Assembly (NCBI RefSeq): GCF_000735695.2 | Contig: NZ_JASZ02000003.1 | Coordinates: 1-64,000 of the forward strand | DNA from: Kaistella haifensis DSM 19056 | GTDB taxonomy: Bacteria > Bacteroidota > Bacteroidia > Flavobacteriales > Weeksellaceae | Length of the DNA stretch: 64,000 nucleotides | Reading direction: 5' to 3' | In this document: positions 45,238-53,523 of the stretch, one piece after another | How positions within the stretch are numbered: position 1 is the stretch's first letter | Layout of the letters: each line of letters begins with the position of its first letter | Program-made: the position numbers and the translations under genes | The notes under the pieces: model-generated | Database searches by the model: none | Told to the model about the DNA's origin: nothing | What the model saw: only the letters and a program-made list of their open reading frames with translations

Positions 45238-46524
45238 TTAATGTCCGTGCCCACCTGTATTGCTCAGTTTTGCGTTTACAAAAAATGCTCCTTTTACCAC
45301 TACTTTTGCATCGGCAGGAATTTCATTTACAAAAGTTACTGCGGTATAACCCATATCAGATACGCCTTTCAGCACTTCAACTTTTTCAAAATTCTTACTG
45401 GTTTTATCTTCTTTGTGGTCTTTTTCTTCTTCCTCTTTATGACCGCCTTCTTCTTCGCCTTCTTCGTGATGTTCTTCTGCTTTTTTATCGGTTTGTACAA
45501 ACACATAGAATTTTCCATCGGCGTTTACAATGGCATCATTGGGTACAGCGGGCGTTGTCACATTATTAAGACTTACAATTCCTGTGATGTTCATCCCATC
45601 AATTAATCCACTTTTATTGCCATTTACTCGGCAGTGCACCGCAATGGTTTTACTCTCGTTTTCAAATGATGAACCGATACTGAAAACCGTAGCATCATAC
45701 TCGGTTGTAGGATTATTGGTTAATGTAAAATGAATGGTTTGCCCCACTTTTACTTGTGGTAAATCTTTCTCGAAAACCTGCAAATCCAAATGCAAGGAAC
45801 TGTTATCTACAATTTCTATAACCGGTGAAGATACGTCTGCATAGCTTCCGATTTTGGCAAAAACGTTGCTAACCGTACCATTCAGCGGACTGGTAACAAC
45901 CAAAGCCGATTTTAAATTACCGTTTGATAGAGAACCGGGATTAATACCCATTAATTGTATCTGTTGTTGCAAAGATGCTCTTCTGGTACGTAAACCATTG
46001 AGCTCTGCTGTGGCACTTTGCAAATTTTTACCCGCACCTGCATTGCCTTGGTTCAGCTCTTTTTGTCTTGCCAACTCTTGTTCTGCAAAGGTTATTCTGC
46101 TTGCGGTACTTAGATATTCTTCTTGAAATTGTATAAACTGCGGATTGGCAATTGTGGCAATTACTTGTCCTTTTCTTACATAATCTCCAATTTGAACTTT
46201 TAGCGTTTTTATTACACCACCATACAAAGAAGTTGCATTGGCTTTGTTGTTATTGGGCACTTTCAGCAAACCGTTTGCACGGATGGTTGCCGTTAATTCT
46301 TTTTGCTCGATTGCACCTAATTCTATACCTACCGTTTTTATTTGTTCTTCGGTAAGTGTGGCAATGGTTGGGGCTTCTTCTTCGTGAGGAGCTTCAGCTT
46401 TTTCGGTTGCTTTTGCTTCTGTAGCCTGACCTTCTTTTTGTTTATCGTTTTTACAAGCGGAAAAAGTAAATATTAAAACAATTATCGCTGTGATAGACGT
46501 GATTTTATTTATATTGAATTTCAT
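45238..46524 (-). CDS. czcB: RND periplasmic adaptor, CzcB-like
   Basis: 428-residue membrane-fusion lipoprotein (lipobox FSAC near residue 24). Biotinyl-lipoyl-like half domains surround a helical hairpin (VQIGDYVRKGQVIATI, QEEYLSTASRI, SPLNGTVSNVFAKIG). Near 350-385 there is a His/Glu-rich insertion (EEHHEEGEEEGGHKEEEE) and the C-terminus is GGHGH, both suited to divalent metals. It links the inner-membrane pump to the outer-membrane channel. 6 bp after the pump gene. Confidence 0.9.
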   Translation of the reverse strand: MKFNINKITSITAIIVLIFTFSACKNDKQKEGQATEAKATEKAEAPHEEEAPTIATLTEEQIKTVGIELGAIEQKELTATIRANGLLKVPNNNKANATSLYGGVIKTLKVQIGDYVRKGQVIATIANPQFIQFQEEYLSTASRITFAEQELARQKELNQGNAGAGKNLQSATAELNGLRTRRASLQQQIQLMGINPGSLSNGNLKSALVVTSPLNGTVSNVFAKIGSYADVSSPVIEIVDNSSLHLDLQVFEKDLPQVKVGQTIHFTLTNNPTTEYDATVFSIGSSFENESKTIAVHCRVNGNKSGLIDGMNITGIVSLNNVTTPAVPNDAIVNADGKFYVFVQTDKKAEEHHEEGEEEGGHKEEEEKDHKEDKTSKNFEKVEVLKGVSDMGYTAVTFVNEIPADAKVVVKGAFFVNAKLSNTGGHGH

Positions 46525-46530
46525 TTTTGC

Positions 46531-49500
46531 TTATTGATTGATGAATGAATAAATATTGATTACGGATTGGTTTACCTGCTGAATACTTTTCAAGTAATTC
46601 AACTGAATATCGGTGGCGGTTTGCAAGGCAAAAAGATATTCTACATAACCAATATCTCCAGTTCTGTAACCCAATTGTGCGGCTGATACAATTTCCTTAG
46701 CATTAGGCAATGCTTCTTTTTCAAAATAATTGTACTGCTGTATATCTTGCTGGTATTGTTGCAAGGCATTTTGCATTTGCGTAGCCAATGTTTTTTGTTG
46801 CTGTTGTGCGTTGGCTTCGGCAGCTTGTTTTCTGTAATCCAAAGATTTTATCCTTGCTTTGGTAGCACCATAAGTAATGGGAATTGCAATACCAATATTT
46901 ACAGAATTAAAGCGGTTTCCACCATTGAAAAATTTCTCTGCTCCGTTTACATTTTGAAAACCAATTAAAGACTGATTGACGTAACCAATGGTAAAATCGG
47001 GTAAGCCTTGCGAACGTTCTACCTTTTTGGTTTGCTCTGCAATAACGGCATCTTGATACAAAGATTGAATGGCAGGATGATTGGCTACAGCTTCATCACC
47101 TAACAAATTAGAAATTTGCAAAGGCTGAAAATTTCCGTTTTCTGCAATGGTAAAATCGTCTTTTGTGTTCATCAATGTTTTGAGATTGGCAACTGCATTG
47201 CTTAGGAATACTCCGTTTTGTTTCAGCAATAAATTGATTTCACCTTTCTTGGCTTCCGCTGTACTGATGTCCACTTTTTTGGTGTCGCCAGTTTTGTATC
47301 GAAGCTGTGCTATTTTGATAAAATCATTGTACAAACTATCCAATTGTTGCAATTGTTTTTGATTGTGTTGCAAATACAAAATTTGATAATAATAAGTACG
47401 CACCTGATTTTTCAACTCCAATACCGAAAGGTTTTTCTGCAATTCTTTGCCTTTTATCTCAGCGTTAATCAATTGTTTTTTTGCTCCGAATAACGATGGA
47501 AACGGAATGGTTTGCGACACTTGAAAAGACTGGTCGAACTTGGTACTGTTGTACTGTCCCAACTGTGCATTAAAATCTAGTTTGGGTAATTCTCCGGCAG
47601 TTTTTTTCAAAGCTTTGCTGGCATCAATTTCTAAATCTGAAGCTTTAATGGTTTGATTATTTTGAAGTGCAATATTTATCGCATCATCTACGCTTGATAA
47701 ATTATTGGTTTGTGCATTTGCTGTAAAGCCTACCAATGATAGGAGCAATACAATTATAGTTGCAATGGGTTTCACTTTTGGTTTTCTTTTTAAATTAATT
47801 TTTGAATTGAAAATGATGTACAATAAAGGCAGAACAAACAACGTAAGGAATGTTGCTGTAATTAATCCGCCAATAACTACGGTTGCTAAAGGTTTTTGAA
47901 CTTCTGCACCTGCACTGCTACTCAATGCCATTGGTAAAAATCCTAAACTGGCTACGGTTGCCGTCATTAATACTGGTCGCAAACGAATTTTAGTTCCTTC
48001 GATTACTCTTTTGAAAACATCTTTTATTCCTTCTTTTTCCAATTGGTTGAAAGTGCCTATCAGTACAATTCCGTTGAGAACTGCCACACCAAATAAAGCG
48101 ATAAAACCAATCCCTGCACTGATGCTGAAAGGCATACCACGAAGCATTAAAGCCAATACGCCACCAATGGCACTCATTGGGATTGCGGTAAATATTAAGC
48201 CCGCTTGTTTGAAAGAACGGAAGGTAAAATAAAGCAACACAAAAATCAATAATAAAGAAACCGGAACGGCTATCATTAATCTATTGCTGGCTTCCCGAAG
48301 GTTTTCAAACTGTCCGCCATACGTGAAATAATAACCCGGCGGTAATTTTACCTGTGCATTTAATTTTTGCTGAATTACTTCTACCACACTTTGTACATCT
48401 CTGCCATCTACATTAAAACCAATAACAATTCTACGTTTTCCTGCTTCACGACTTATCTGTGCGGGTCCTAATTTATAATCAATAGTGGCTACTTGTGAAA
48501 GCGGAATTTGATTGCCTGTAGACGTTGGTATCATCAGATTATTTACATCTTCTATACTGCTACGATAAACACTATCCAGCCGAACTACCAATTCAAATCT
48601 TCTTTCGTTTTCAAAAACTACACCTGCACTTTTTCCTGCAAATGCAGTGCTTACTACATTATTTACATCTTCTACCGTTATTCCGTAATTGGCTAAACGA
48701 GTGCGGTCGTATTCTACATTTATTTGTGGCAAACCGCTTACACGTTCCACTTGTGGCGCAGTTGCACCTTGTACAGTTTGAATTACTTTGCTAACCTTAT
48801 CGGCATTCAAAGCCAATGTGTCTAAGTTTTCGCCAAATATTTTTACTGCAACATCTTGTCTAATACCCGTCATCAACTCATTGAAACGCATTTGTATCGG
48901 TTGGTTTTTCTCAAAAAATACTCCAGGTATTGCTTCCAGTTTTTCATTAATGGCATCAGCCAATTCATCATAAGTTCTACCGCTTTTCCATTCACTTTGA
49001 GGTTTTAGCAATATCATCATATCGGTTGCTTCGGGTGGCATTGGGTCGGTTGGTACTTCTGCCGCTCCGGTTTTGCCTACTACCATTTTCACTTCATCAA
49101 ATTCTTTAATAATTCTTGAAGCTTGCATAGAGGTTTCGATACTCTGGCTTAATGAACTTCCTTGTGGTAAAATACAGTGAAAGGCAAAATCTCCTTCCTG
49201 CAATTGTGGTATAAATTCGCCGCCCATTCTTCCAAATAAAAATAAGGTAAAGACAAAAATGGCAACGGTAATTCCCACTAACCAATATTTTATTTTGATG
49301 GCTTTTTCTAATAATGGCTGATACATTTTTTGTAGCCAATTCATCATCTTATCCGAAATGGTTTCTTTGAGCATCGGCTTTTTAGACAAAAACAAAGCAC
49401 ACATCATCGGAATGTAGGTTAACGATAAAATCAATGCACCAAAAATGGCAAAACCAACTGTTTGCGCCATCGGACGGAACATTTTTCCTTCAACACCCAC

Positions 49501-50898
49501 TAAAGTCAAAATAGGAATGTAAACGATTAAGATAATGATTTCTCCAAATGCAGCACTGCTACGAATTTTGGAAGCTGAGGTAAAAACTTCATTGTCCATT
49601 TCCTGCTGTGTAAGCCTTTGTGTAGATTTCCTTAAACCTAAATGATGCAATGTGGCTTCTACAATAATTACCGCACCATCTACAATTAATCCAAAATCTA
49701 TTGCTCCCAAACTCATCAAATTGGCACTCACACCAAAGACATTCATTAGGGCTAAAGCAAACAACATCGCCAAAGGAATGGCGGAAGCTACAATCAATCC
49801 CGCTCTGAAATTTCCTAAGAAAATAACCAATACAAAGATGACAATCAGTGCACCTTCTATCAGGTTTTTCTGTACGGTACTCATTGCTCTGCCTACCAAA
49901 TCGGTACGGTCTAAATAAGGTTCAATAATAATATCATCGGGTAAAGATTTTTGAATAATCGGCAATTTCTCTTTGATACGATTGACAACCTCATTACTGT
50001 TTTCGCCTTTCAACATCATCACTACACCGCCTACAGCATCCACTTCGCCATTGTAAGTCATTGCTCCGTATCTTACCGCACTCCCGAAACGTACATCTGC
50101 AACATCTTTTATAAAAATAGGAATACTGCCGCCATCATTTTTTACACTGATATTTTTTACATCATCCAATGAAGTAACCAAACCAATTCCTCGAATGAAA
50201 TATGCATTTGGTTTTTTATCAATGTAAGCTCCTCCGGTATTTTGATTGTTTTTTTCTAATGCGGTAAAAATATCGGTAACGCTTATGCCCATTGCTTTTA
50301 AGCGGTTGGGATTTACAGCAACTTCATATTGTTTCAGTTCGCCACCAAAACTATTTACTTCGGCAATTCCGGGTGTGCCGTACAATTGTCTTGCTACAAT
50401 CCAATCCTGCATTGTTCGCAGTTCTTTGGCATCATATTTTTTCTCGCTTCCTTTTTTTGGATGGATGATGTATTGATATACTTCGCCCAAACCTGTACTC
50501 ACGGGAGCTAATTCTGGTGTACCAATTCCTTTGGGTATTTTTTCTTCGGCTTCTTTTAATTTTTCATTAATGAGCTGCCGGGCAAAATAAATATCTACTT
50601 TGTCTTTAAATACAACTGTGATTACCGACAAACCAAATCTTGAAATACTTCTTGTTTCTTCCAAATCTGGAATATTGGCAATGCTTTGCTCAATAGGAAA
50701 AGTAACTAATTGTTCTACTTCTTGCCCTGCCAATGTGGGACAAACTGTAATTATTTGCACCTGATTATTGGTAATATCGGGTACGGCATCAATGGGTAGT
50801 TTTGTGGCACTCCACACGCCCCAAATGATGAGCAACAAGGTCATTATACCAACGACAAGTTTGTTTTTGATACTGAATTTTATAATATTATCTAACAC
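46531..50898 (-). CDS. czcA: CzcA-type RND pump fused to a CzcC/TolC channel
   Basis: 1455 residues. About 1-1035 form a heavy-metal RND pump: 12 expected membrane helices, two large periplasmic loops, and DFGLIVDGAVIIVEA in helix 4 with the proton-relay acids. Then PIATIIVLLLSLVGFTANAQ, which looks like a signal peptide, and about 1065-1455 form a TolC-like outer-membrane factor (ELKNQVRTYYYQIL, QYNYFEKEALPNAKEIVSAA). Such fusions are known in Bacteroidetes. Cleavage after ANAQ would free the channel part. Exports Zn/Co/Cd or Cu/Ag; the exact metal is not assigned. Confidence 0.93.
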   Translation of the reverse strand: MLDNIIKFSIKNKLVVGIMTLLLIIWGVWSATKLPIDAVPDITNNQVQIITVCPTLAGQEVEQLVTFPIEQSIANIPDLEETRSISRFGLSVITVVFKDKVDIYFARQLINEKLKEAEEKIPKGIGTPELAPVSTGLGEVYQYIIHPKKGSEKKYDAKELRTMQDWIVARQLYGTPGIAEVNSFGGELKQYEVAVNPNRLKAMGISVTDIFTALEKNNQNTGGAYIDKKPNAYFIRGIGLVTSLDDVKNISVKNDGGSIPIFIKDVADVRFGSAVRYGAMTYNGEVDAVGGVVMMLKGENSNEVVNRIKEKLPIIQKSLPDDIIIEPYLDRTDLVGRAMSTVQKNLIEGALIVIFVLVIFLGNFRAGLIVASAIPLAMLFALALMNVFGVSANLMSLGAIDFGLIVDGAVIIVEATLHHLGLRKSTQRLTQQEMDNEVFTSASKIRSSAAFGEIIILIVYIPILTLVGVEGKMFRPMAQTVGFAIFGALILSLTYIPMMCALFLSKKPMLKETISDKMMNWLQKMYQPLLEKAIKIKYWLVGITVAIFVFTLFLFGRMGGEFIPQLQEGDFAFHCILPQGSSLSQSIETSMQASRIIKEFDEVKMVVGKTGAAEVPTDPMPPEATDMMILLKPQSEWKSGRTYDELADAINEKLEAIPGVFFEKNQPIQMRFNELMTGIRQDVAVKIFGENLDTLALNADKVSKVIQTVQGATAPQVERVSGLPQINVEYDRTRLANYGITVEDVNNVVSTAFAGKSAGVVFENERRFELVVRLDSVYRSSIEDVNNLMIPTSTGNQIPLSQVATIDYKLGPAQISREAGKRRIVIGFNVDGRDVQSVVEVIQQKLNAQVKLPPGYYFTYGGQFENLREASNRLMIAVPVSLLLIFVLLYFTFRSFKQAGLIFTAIPMSAIGGVLALMLRGMPFSISAGIGFIALFGVAVLNGIVLIGTFNQLEKEGIKDVFKRVIEGTKIRLRPVLMTATVASLGFLPMALSSSAGAEVQKPLATVVIGGLITATFLTLFVLPLLYIIFNSKINLKRKPKVKPIATIIVLLLSLVGFTANAQTNNLSSVDDAINIALQNNQTIKASDLEIDASKALKKTAGELPKLDFNAQLGQYNSTKFDQSFQVSQTIPFPSLFGAKKQLINAEIKGKELQKNLSVLELKNQVRTYYYQILYLQHNQKQLQQLDSLYNDFIKIAQLRYKTGDTKKVDISTAEAKKGEINLLLKQNGVFLSNAVANLKTLMNTKDDFTIAENGNFQPLQISNLLGDEAVANHPAIQSLYQDAVIAEQTKKVERSQGLPDFTIGYVNQSLIGFQNVNGAEKFFNGGNRFNSVNIGIAIPITYGATKARIKSLDYRKQAAEANAQQQQKTLATQMQNALQQYQQDIQQYNYFEKEALPNAKEIVSAAQLGYRTGDIGYVEYLFALQTATDIQLNYLKSIQQVNQSVINIYSFINQ

Positions 50899-51139
50899 GT
50901 TTATCTGTTTAAATTTTTGATAAATAAATTCTTGCCTCTTGTGGTAAGAAGCCTACAGATAATCAAATAGCTATTGAATAAAGGATGTAACGCCAGTAAT
51001 TATCACTATAAAAAAAGATTTATAGCAATGACATAATGCAAGCACGAGCGTGCAAACAGTGTCGTAAACCTAACAAAAGGAATACGAAAAACTGAGGCTT
51101 ACAGCAAAGCATCAATAGCATTAAGAAAATCTGAAAAAA
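50899..51139. other. Gap upstream of czcA with inverted repeats
   Basis: 240 bp without a gene. Visible are CTATAAA/TTTATAG with a 6-nt spacer near 51004-51025, a GCAC-GAGC-GTGC dyad near 51042-51053, and distant GCTATTGA/TCAATAGC. It is likely to hold the czcA promoter and control sites; none could be placed with confidence. Confidence 0.4.
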
Positions 51140-51499
51140 TTAAACAGTAAACTTTGGGGGATGCCAGATACTTCCGTAATAGTTGGAAATTATAGTATAA
51201 TCACGGAGTGTGATTTTTTTTGTAATGAAAGAAACTTTAGGTTGTTTGATTTCAAAAGGTTTGAAATGGTAAGAAGCAATACTTGTACTGCAACAATTGC
51301 AAGTGCAAAAAGGACTGCAATTATCATCGCTATCTTGGTTATGGTCGTGAGATTGGGCGGTTTCAATTTTAGGAACAGTATCTTCACACTGATTACTCGC
51401 ATCGCTGCAAGGCAACGAAGAAAGTACCATCAGGTAAAAAGTCCATATTGTGATTATCCATCTCATTATGTTGCAAATATAGAAAAATAATCTTTGCAA
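51140..51499 (-). CDS. Cys/His-rich exported protein (DUF6660-like)
   Basis: 119 residues, or 108 from the second Met (MRWIITIWTFYLMVLSSLPC), which fits a signal peptide better. The mature part has a dense Cys/His/Asp patch: SHDHNQDSDDNCSPFCTC, then CCSTSIASYHF. I associate this layout with DUF6660 proteins next to Bacteroidetes metal-efflux operons. It probably binds the exported metal in the periplasm; that is inference. Confidence 0.65.
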   Translation of the reverse strand: MQRLFFYICNIMRWIITIWTFYLMVLSSLPCSDASNQCEDTVPKIETAQSHDHNQDSDDNCSPFCTCNCCSTSIASYHFKPFEIKQPKVSFITKKITLRDYTIISNYYGSIWHPPKFTV

Positions 51500-51524
51500 T
51501 CGGATTGCAAAGTTTTATTGAGTA

Positions 51525-51932
51525 TTAATTGCATCTGTCGCACTGTCCTTTCAGTACCAAATTGATGCCTTCTAATTTAAAATTTTGAGGAATATTGATT
51601 TTGGGGATTTCTGCATCTGTAAGGCAAAAAGTTCGTTTACAATGTGAGCAATGAAAATGCGTATGTTGTTCTGAAGGATTGCAACTGCATCCCGATTGGC
51701 AAAGTGCGTATTTCACAACACCCGTTCCGTCGTCGATGGTATGGATAAGCTTATGTTCCAAAAAAGTTTTTAAAGTTCTAAACAAAGTGACATTATCGGC
51801 ATTTTCAAACTGTTCTGCTAACTCTTTATGACTGATAGCATATTGTTGTTTCAGCAATTTTTCTACCACCAATAAACGCATTGCTGTGGGTTTTATATTT
51901 CTTTGCTGTAAAATAGTTTCTTCGTTTTTCAT
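51525..51932 (-). CDS. Fur-family transcriptional regulator
   Basis: 135-residue metal-sensing repressor. The winged helix covers about 10-80 (KPTAMRLLVVEKLL, NVTLFRTLKTFLEHKLI), followed by the dimer/metal domain with HTHFHCSHCKRTFC and a C-terminal CDRC, two CxxC pairs that form the structural zinc site. Sits first in the cargo and probably controls the efflux genes in response to zinc or a similar metal. The metal sensed is not known from sequence. Confidence 0.9.
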   Translation of the reverse strand: MKNEETILQQRNIKPTAMRLLVVEKLLKQQYAISHKELAEQFENADNVTLFRTLKTFLEHKLIHTIDDGTGVVKYALCQSGCSCNPSEQHTHFHCSHCKRTFCLTDAEIPKINIPQNFKLEGINLVLKGQCDRCN

Positions 51933-51969
51933 AAAGTCCCCAAATATTTATTTTTAAAACCTCACACAG

Positions 51970-52029
51970 TATCATAAAAAACAAACAGCCAAAACTATAT
52001 AAGTTTTGGCTGTATTTTTGGCTGTATTT
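51970..52029. repeat. Right arm-type integrase repeats
   Basis: TATCATAAAAAA (51970), an 11-bp inverted repeat ACAGCCAAAAC/GTTTTGGCTGT (51985-52013), and GGCTGTATTT twice at a 12-bp period (52008 and 52020). They mirror the left end and lie 33-92 bp from attR. Confidence 0.6.
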
Positions 52030-52060
52030 ATCATAAGTATTTGATAATCAGTTGAAATTG

Positions 52061-52147
52061 TAGAGAGGAAGGGATTCGAACCCTCGATACAGTTACCCGT
52101 ATACTAGCTTTCCAGGCTAGCTCCTTCAACCACTCGGACACCTCTCT
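52061..52147 (-). tRNA. tRNA-Ser (anticodon GGA)
   Basis: 87-nt class II tRNA. Acceptor AGAGAGG pairs with CCTCTCT, anticodon stem CTAGC/GCTAG carries loop CTGGAAA, and there is a long variable arm and a T arm with GGTTCGAATCCC. CCA is not encoded. The island sits at its 3' end, so acceptor and T-arm bases come from attR. Position 73 reads A here; the outside copy at attL would give G. Confidence 0.93.
52062..52077. other. attR of the genomic island
   Basis: AGAGAGGAAGGGATTC inside the 3' end of tRNA-Ser, identical to attL. The base just outside the repeat differs (T here, C at attL). Confidence 0.88.
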
Positions 52148-52215
52148 AATTGAAGACTGCAAAAATAGGGTATTTTAGCGAGATTTAAAAATCCAATTGA
52201 AAAAAAATCCAAACT

Positions 52216-53235
52216 TTAGCTTTCTGTGACTTCGCCGCAAAGGTTTTTACCAAAGTTTTCCGCAAAATTTCCTTTGTAATTAGGGTTTTCCAGTAGATGC
52301 ATCGCTTTGGTAATTGCACTTTCTGCAGTCATATCGTTTCCGCTAATGGCTCCAATTTTGGTAAAAATATTCGAATTGGAATATTTCCCGAAAGAAATTC
52401 CACCCGAAACACATTGCGAAACGACCACTATTTCCGTTCCGCGATCGCGCAAAAGTTGTAAAATATCCAGCGTTTTTTTGGTGTTAAAAATAGTTCCGGA
52501 ACCGAAAACCTGCAAAATCAAAACCTTCATTTGTGGAATTTCGGAAAAATGTTCAAGATGCATTCCCGGAAAAATTCGACAAAAAAGAACATCCTGTGAC
52601 AAGTGCAAATCTACAGTAAAAGGAGCATCAGATTTTGCACGCCACAAAAAATCTTTTTCAATATTCAAATGAACTCCGGATTGACCCAACGCAGGATAGT
52701 TCGGACTCTGGTACGCATCGAAATATTCTGCGGAATATTTTAAAGTTCGGTTTCCGCGGAGTAATTTATATTCAAAATATATGGTAACTTCCTGAATTAC
52801 AGCTTTATCGTTTTCGTATAAACTAGCGTAGTATAAGGTGGTCAAAAGGTTTTCTTTAGCATCCGTGCGCAAATCTCCAATCGGTAATTGCGAACCGGTC
52901 AAAATCACGGGTTTGCTCAGATTTTTTAGCATAAAACTTAATGCTGAAGCCGTATAAGACATCGTGTCGGTGCCGTGTAAAATCACAAAACCATCATAGA
53001 AATCGTAATTCTTCCCGATTAATTTGGCGATAATTTTCCATTCTTTCGGTCCCATATCGGAAGAATCAAGGGGTTTTTTGAACGGATGAACATCAACTTC
53101 GCACTCGATCAATTTCATTTCCGGCAACTTTTGGAAAATATTTCCAAAATCGAAAGCCCGCAAACTCCCGGTTTCGTAATCTTTTTCCATGCCGATCGTG
53201 CCGCCGGTGTAAATGAGGAGTACTTTTCTTTTCAT
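52216..53235 (-). CDS. ansA: Type I L-asparaginase
   Basis: 339 residues; hydrolyses asparagine to aspartate and ammonia, probably in the cytoplasm (no signal peptide). Both catalytic threonine motifs are visible: YTGGTIGM near the N-terminus and VILHGTDTMSYTASAL near 90. The rest matches the type I form (FGSGTIFN, VVSQCVSGGISFGKY). Single gene beside tRNA-Ser. Confidence 0.94.
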   Translation of the reverse strand: MKRKVLLIYTGGTIGMEKDYETGSLRAFDFGNIFQKLPEMKLIECEVDVHPFKKPLDSSDMGPKEWKIIAKLIGKNYDFYDGFVILHGTDTMSYTASALSFMLKNLSKPVILTGSQLPIGDLRTDAKENLLTTLYYASLYENDKAVIQEVTIYFEYKLLRGNRTLKYSAEYFDAYQSPNYPALGQSGVHLNIEKDFLWRAKSDAPFTVDLHLSQDVLFCRIFPGMHLEHFSEIPQMKVLILQVFGSGTIFNTKKTLDILQLLRDRGTEIVVVSQCVSGGISFGKYSNSNIFTKIGAISGNDMTAESAITKAMHLLENPNYKGNFAENFGKNLCGEVTES

Positions 53236-53511
53236 AGATTCAAAAATACATTTTTTCCACAGAATTTCACTTATTTAGTCGCTTATTTGACTTTGTCGAA
53301 TGGCGAGATTTAATTTTTTATGGCGCCTATTTCCGTCTTCCACTCCCGCTTTTTTGTTCCGCTTCGCTACACAAAAAGAGCTCCGTTCAAGCCGGGGCGC
53401 GGTACCATTTCCAAATCAAAAGAAGGTTATAGTGAATTAATTCCGATACAGAACAAAACCTTTCAACACTTTTTGGCGCTCGCTTCGCTCGCGCCAACCA
53501 CAAAAAATTCT
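53236..53511. other. Intergenic region with GCTTCGCT-type repeats
   Basis: About 275 bp between ansA and the methyltransferase gene. It contains TTCCGCTTCGCTACAC and a near-palindrome GGCGCTCGCTTCGCTCGCGCC-like block at 53474-53494, more GC-rich than its surroundings. A 66-codon frame at 53320 looks like chance. It may be a dispersed repeat. Confidence 0.45.
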
Positions 53512-53519
53512 TATTTTTG
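53512..53519 (+). promoter_or_regulatory. -7 promoter element abutting a start codon
   Basis: TATTTTTG (TAnnTTTG) ends 4 bp before the ATG at 53524. If used, the transcript would start at or near the start codon. Confidence 0.4.
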
Positions 53520-53523
53520 AAAA

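Larger units (their letters stand above)
34725..52077. mobile_element. Mobilizable metal-resistance island in tRNA-Ser
   Basis: Element of about 17.3 kb between 16-bp direct repeats, one inside the tRNA-Ser 3' end. The left part carries integrase, replication-like genes (DUF3987, DUF6371), a possible oriT, mobC and mobA. The right part carries the metal-efflux cargo. No conjugation (tra/type IV secretion) genes are present, so it would need a helper: an integrative mobilizable element rather than a self-transmissible one. The relaxase is frameshifted, so mobilization may be lost. Cargo genes look less AT-rich than the backbone, which suggests separate origins. Confidence 0.88.

Noticed and set aside
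46531-50898. CzcA-CzcC fusion as an assembly error
   Set aside because: The frame is continuous, the linker is signal-peptide-like, and such fusions are known in Bacteroidetes.
53320-53520. 66-residue gene in the ansA-trmH gap
   Set aside because: It runs through repeat-like sequence, and its composition is unlike a protein of this genome.
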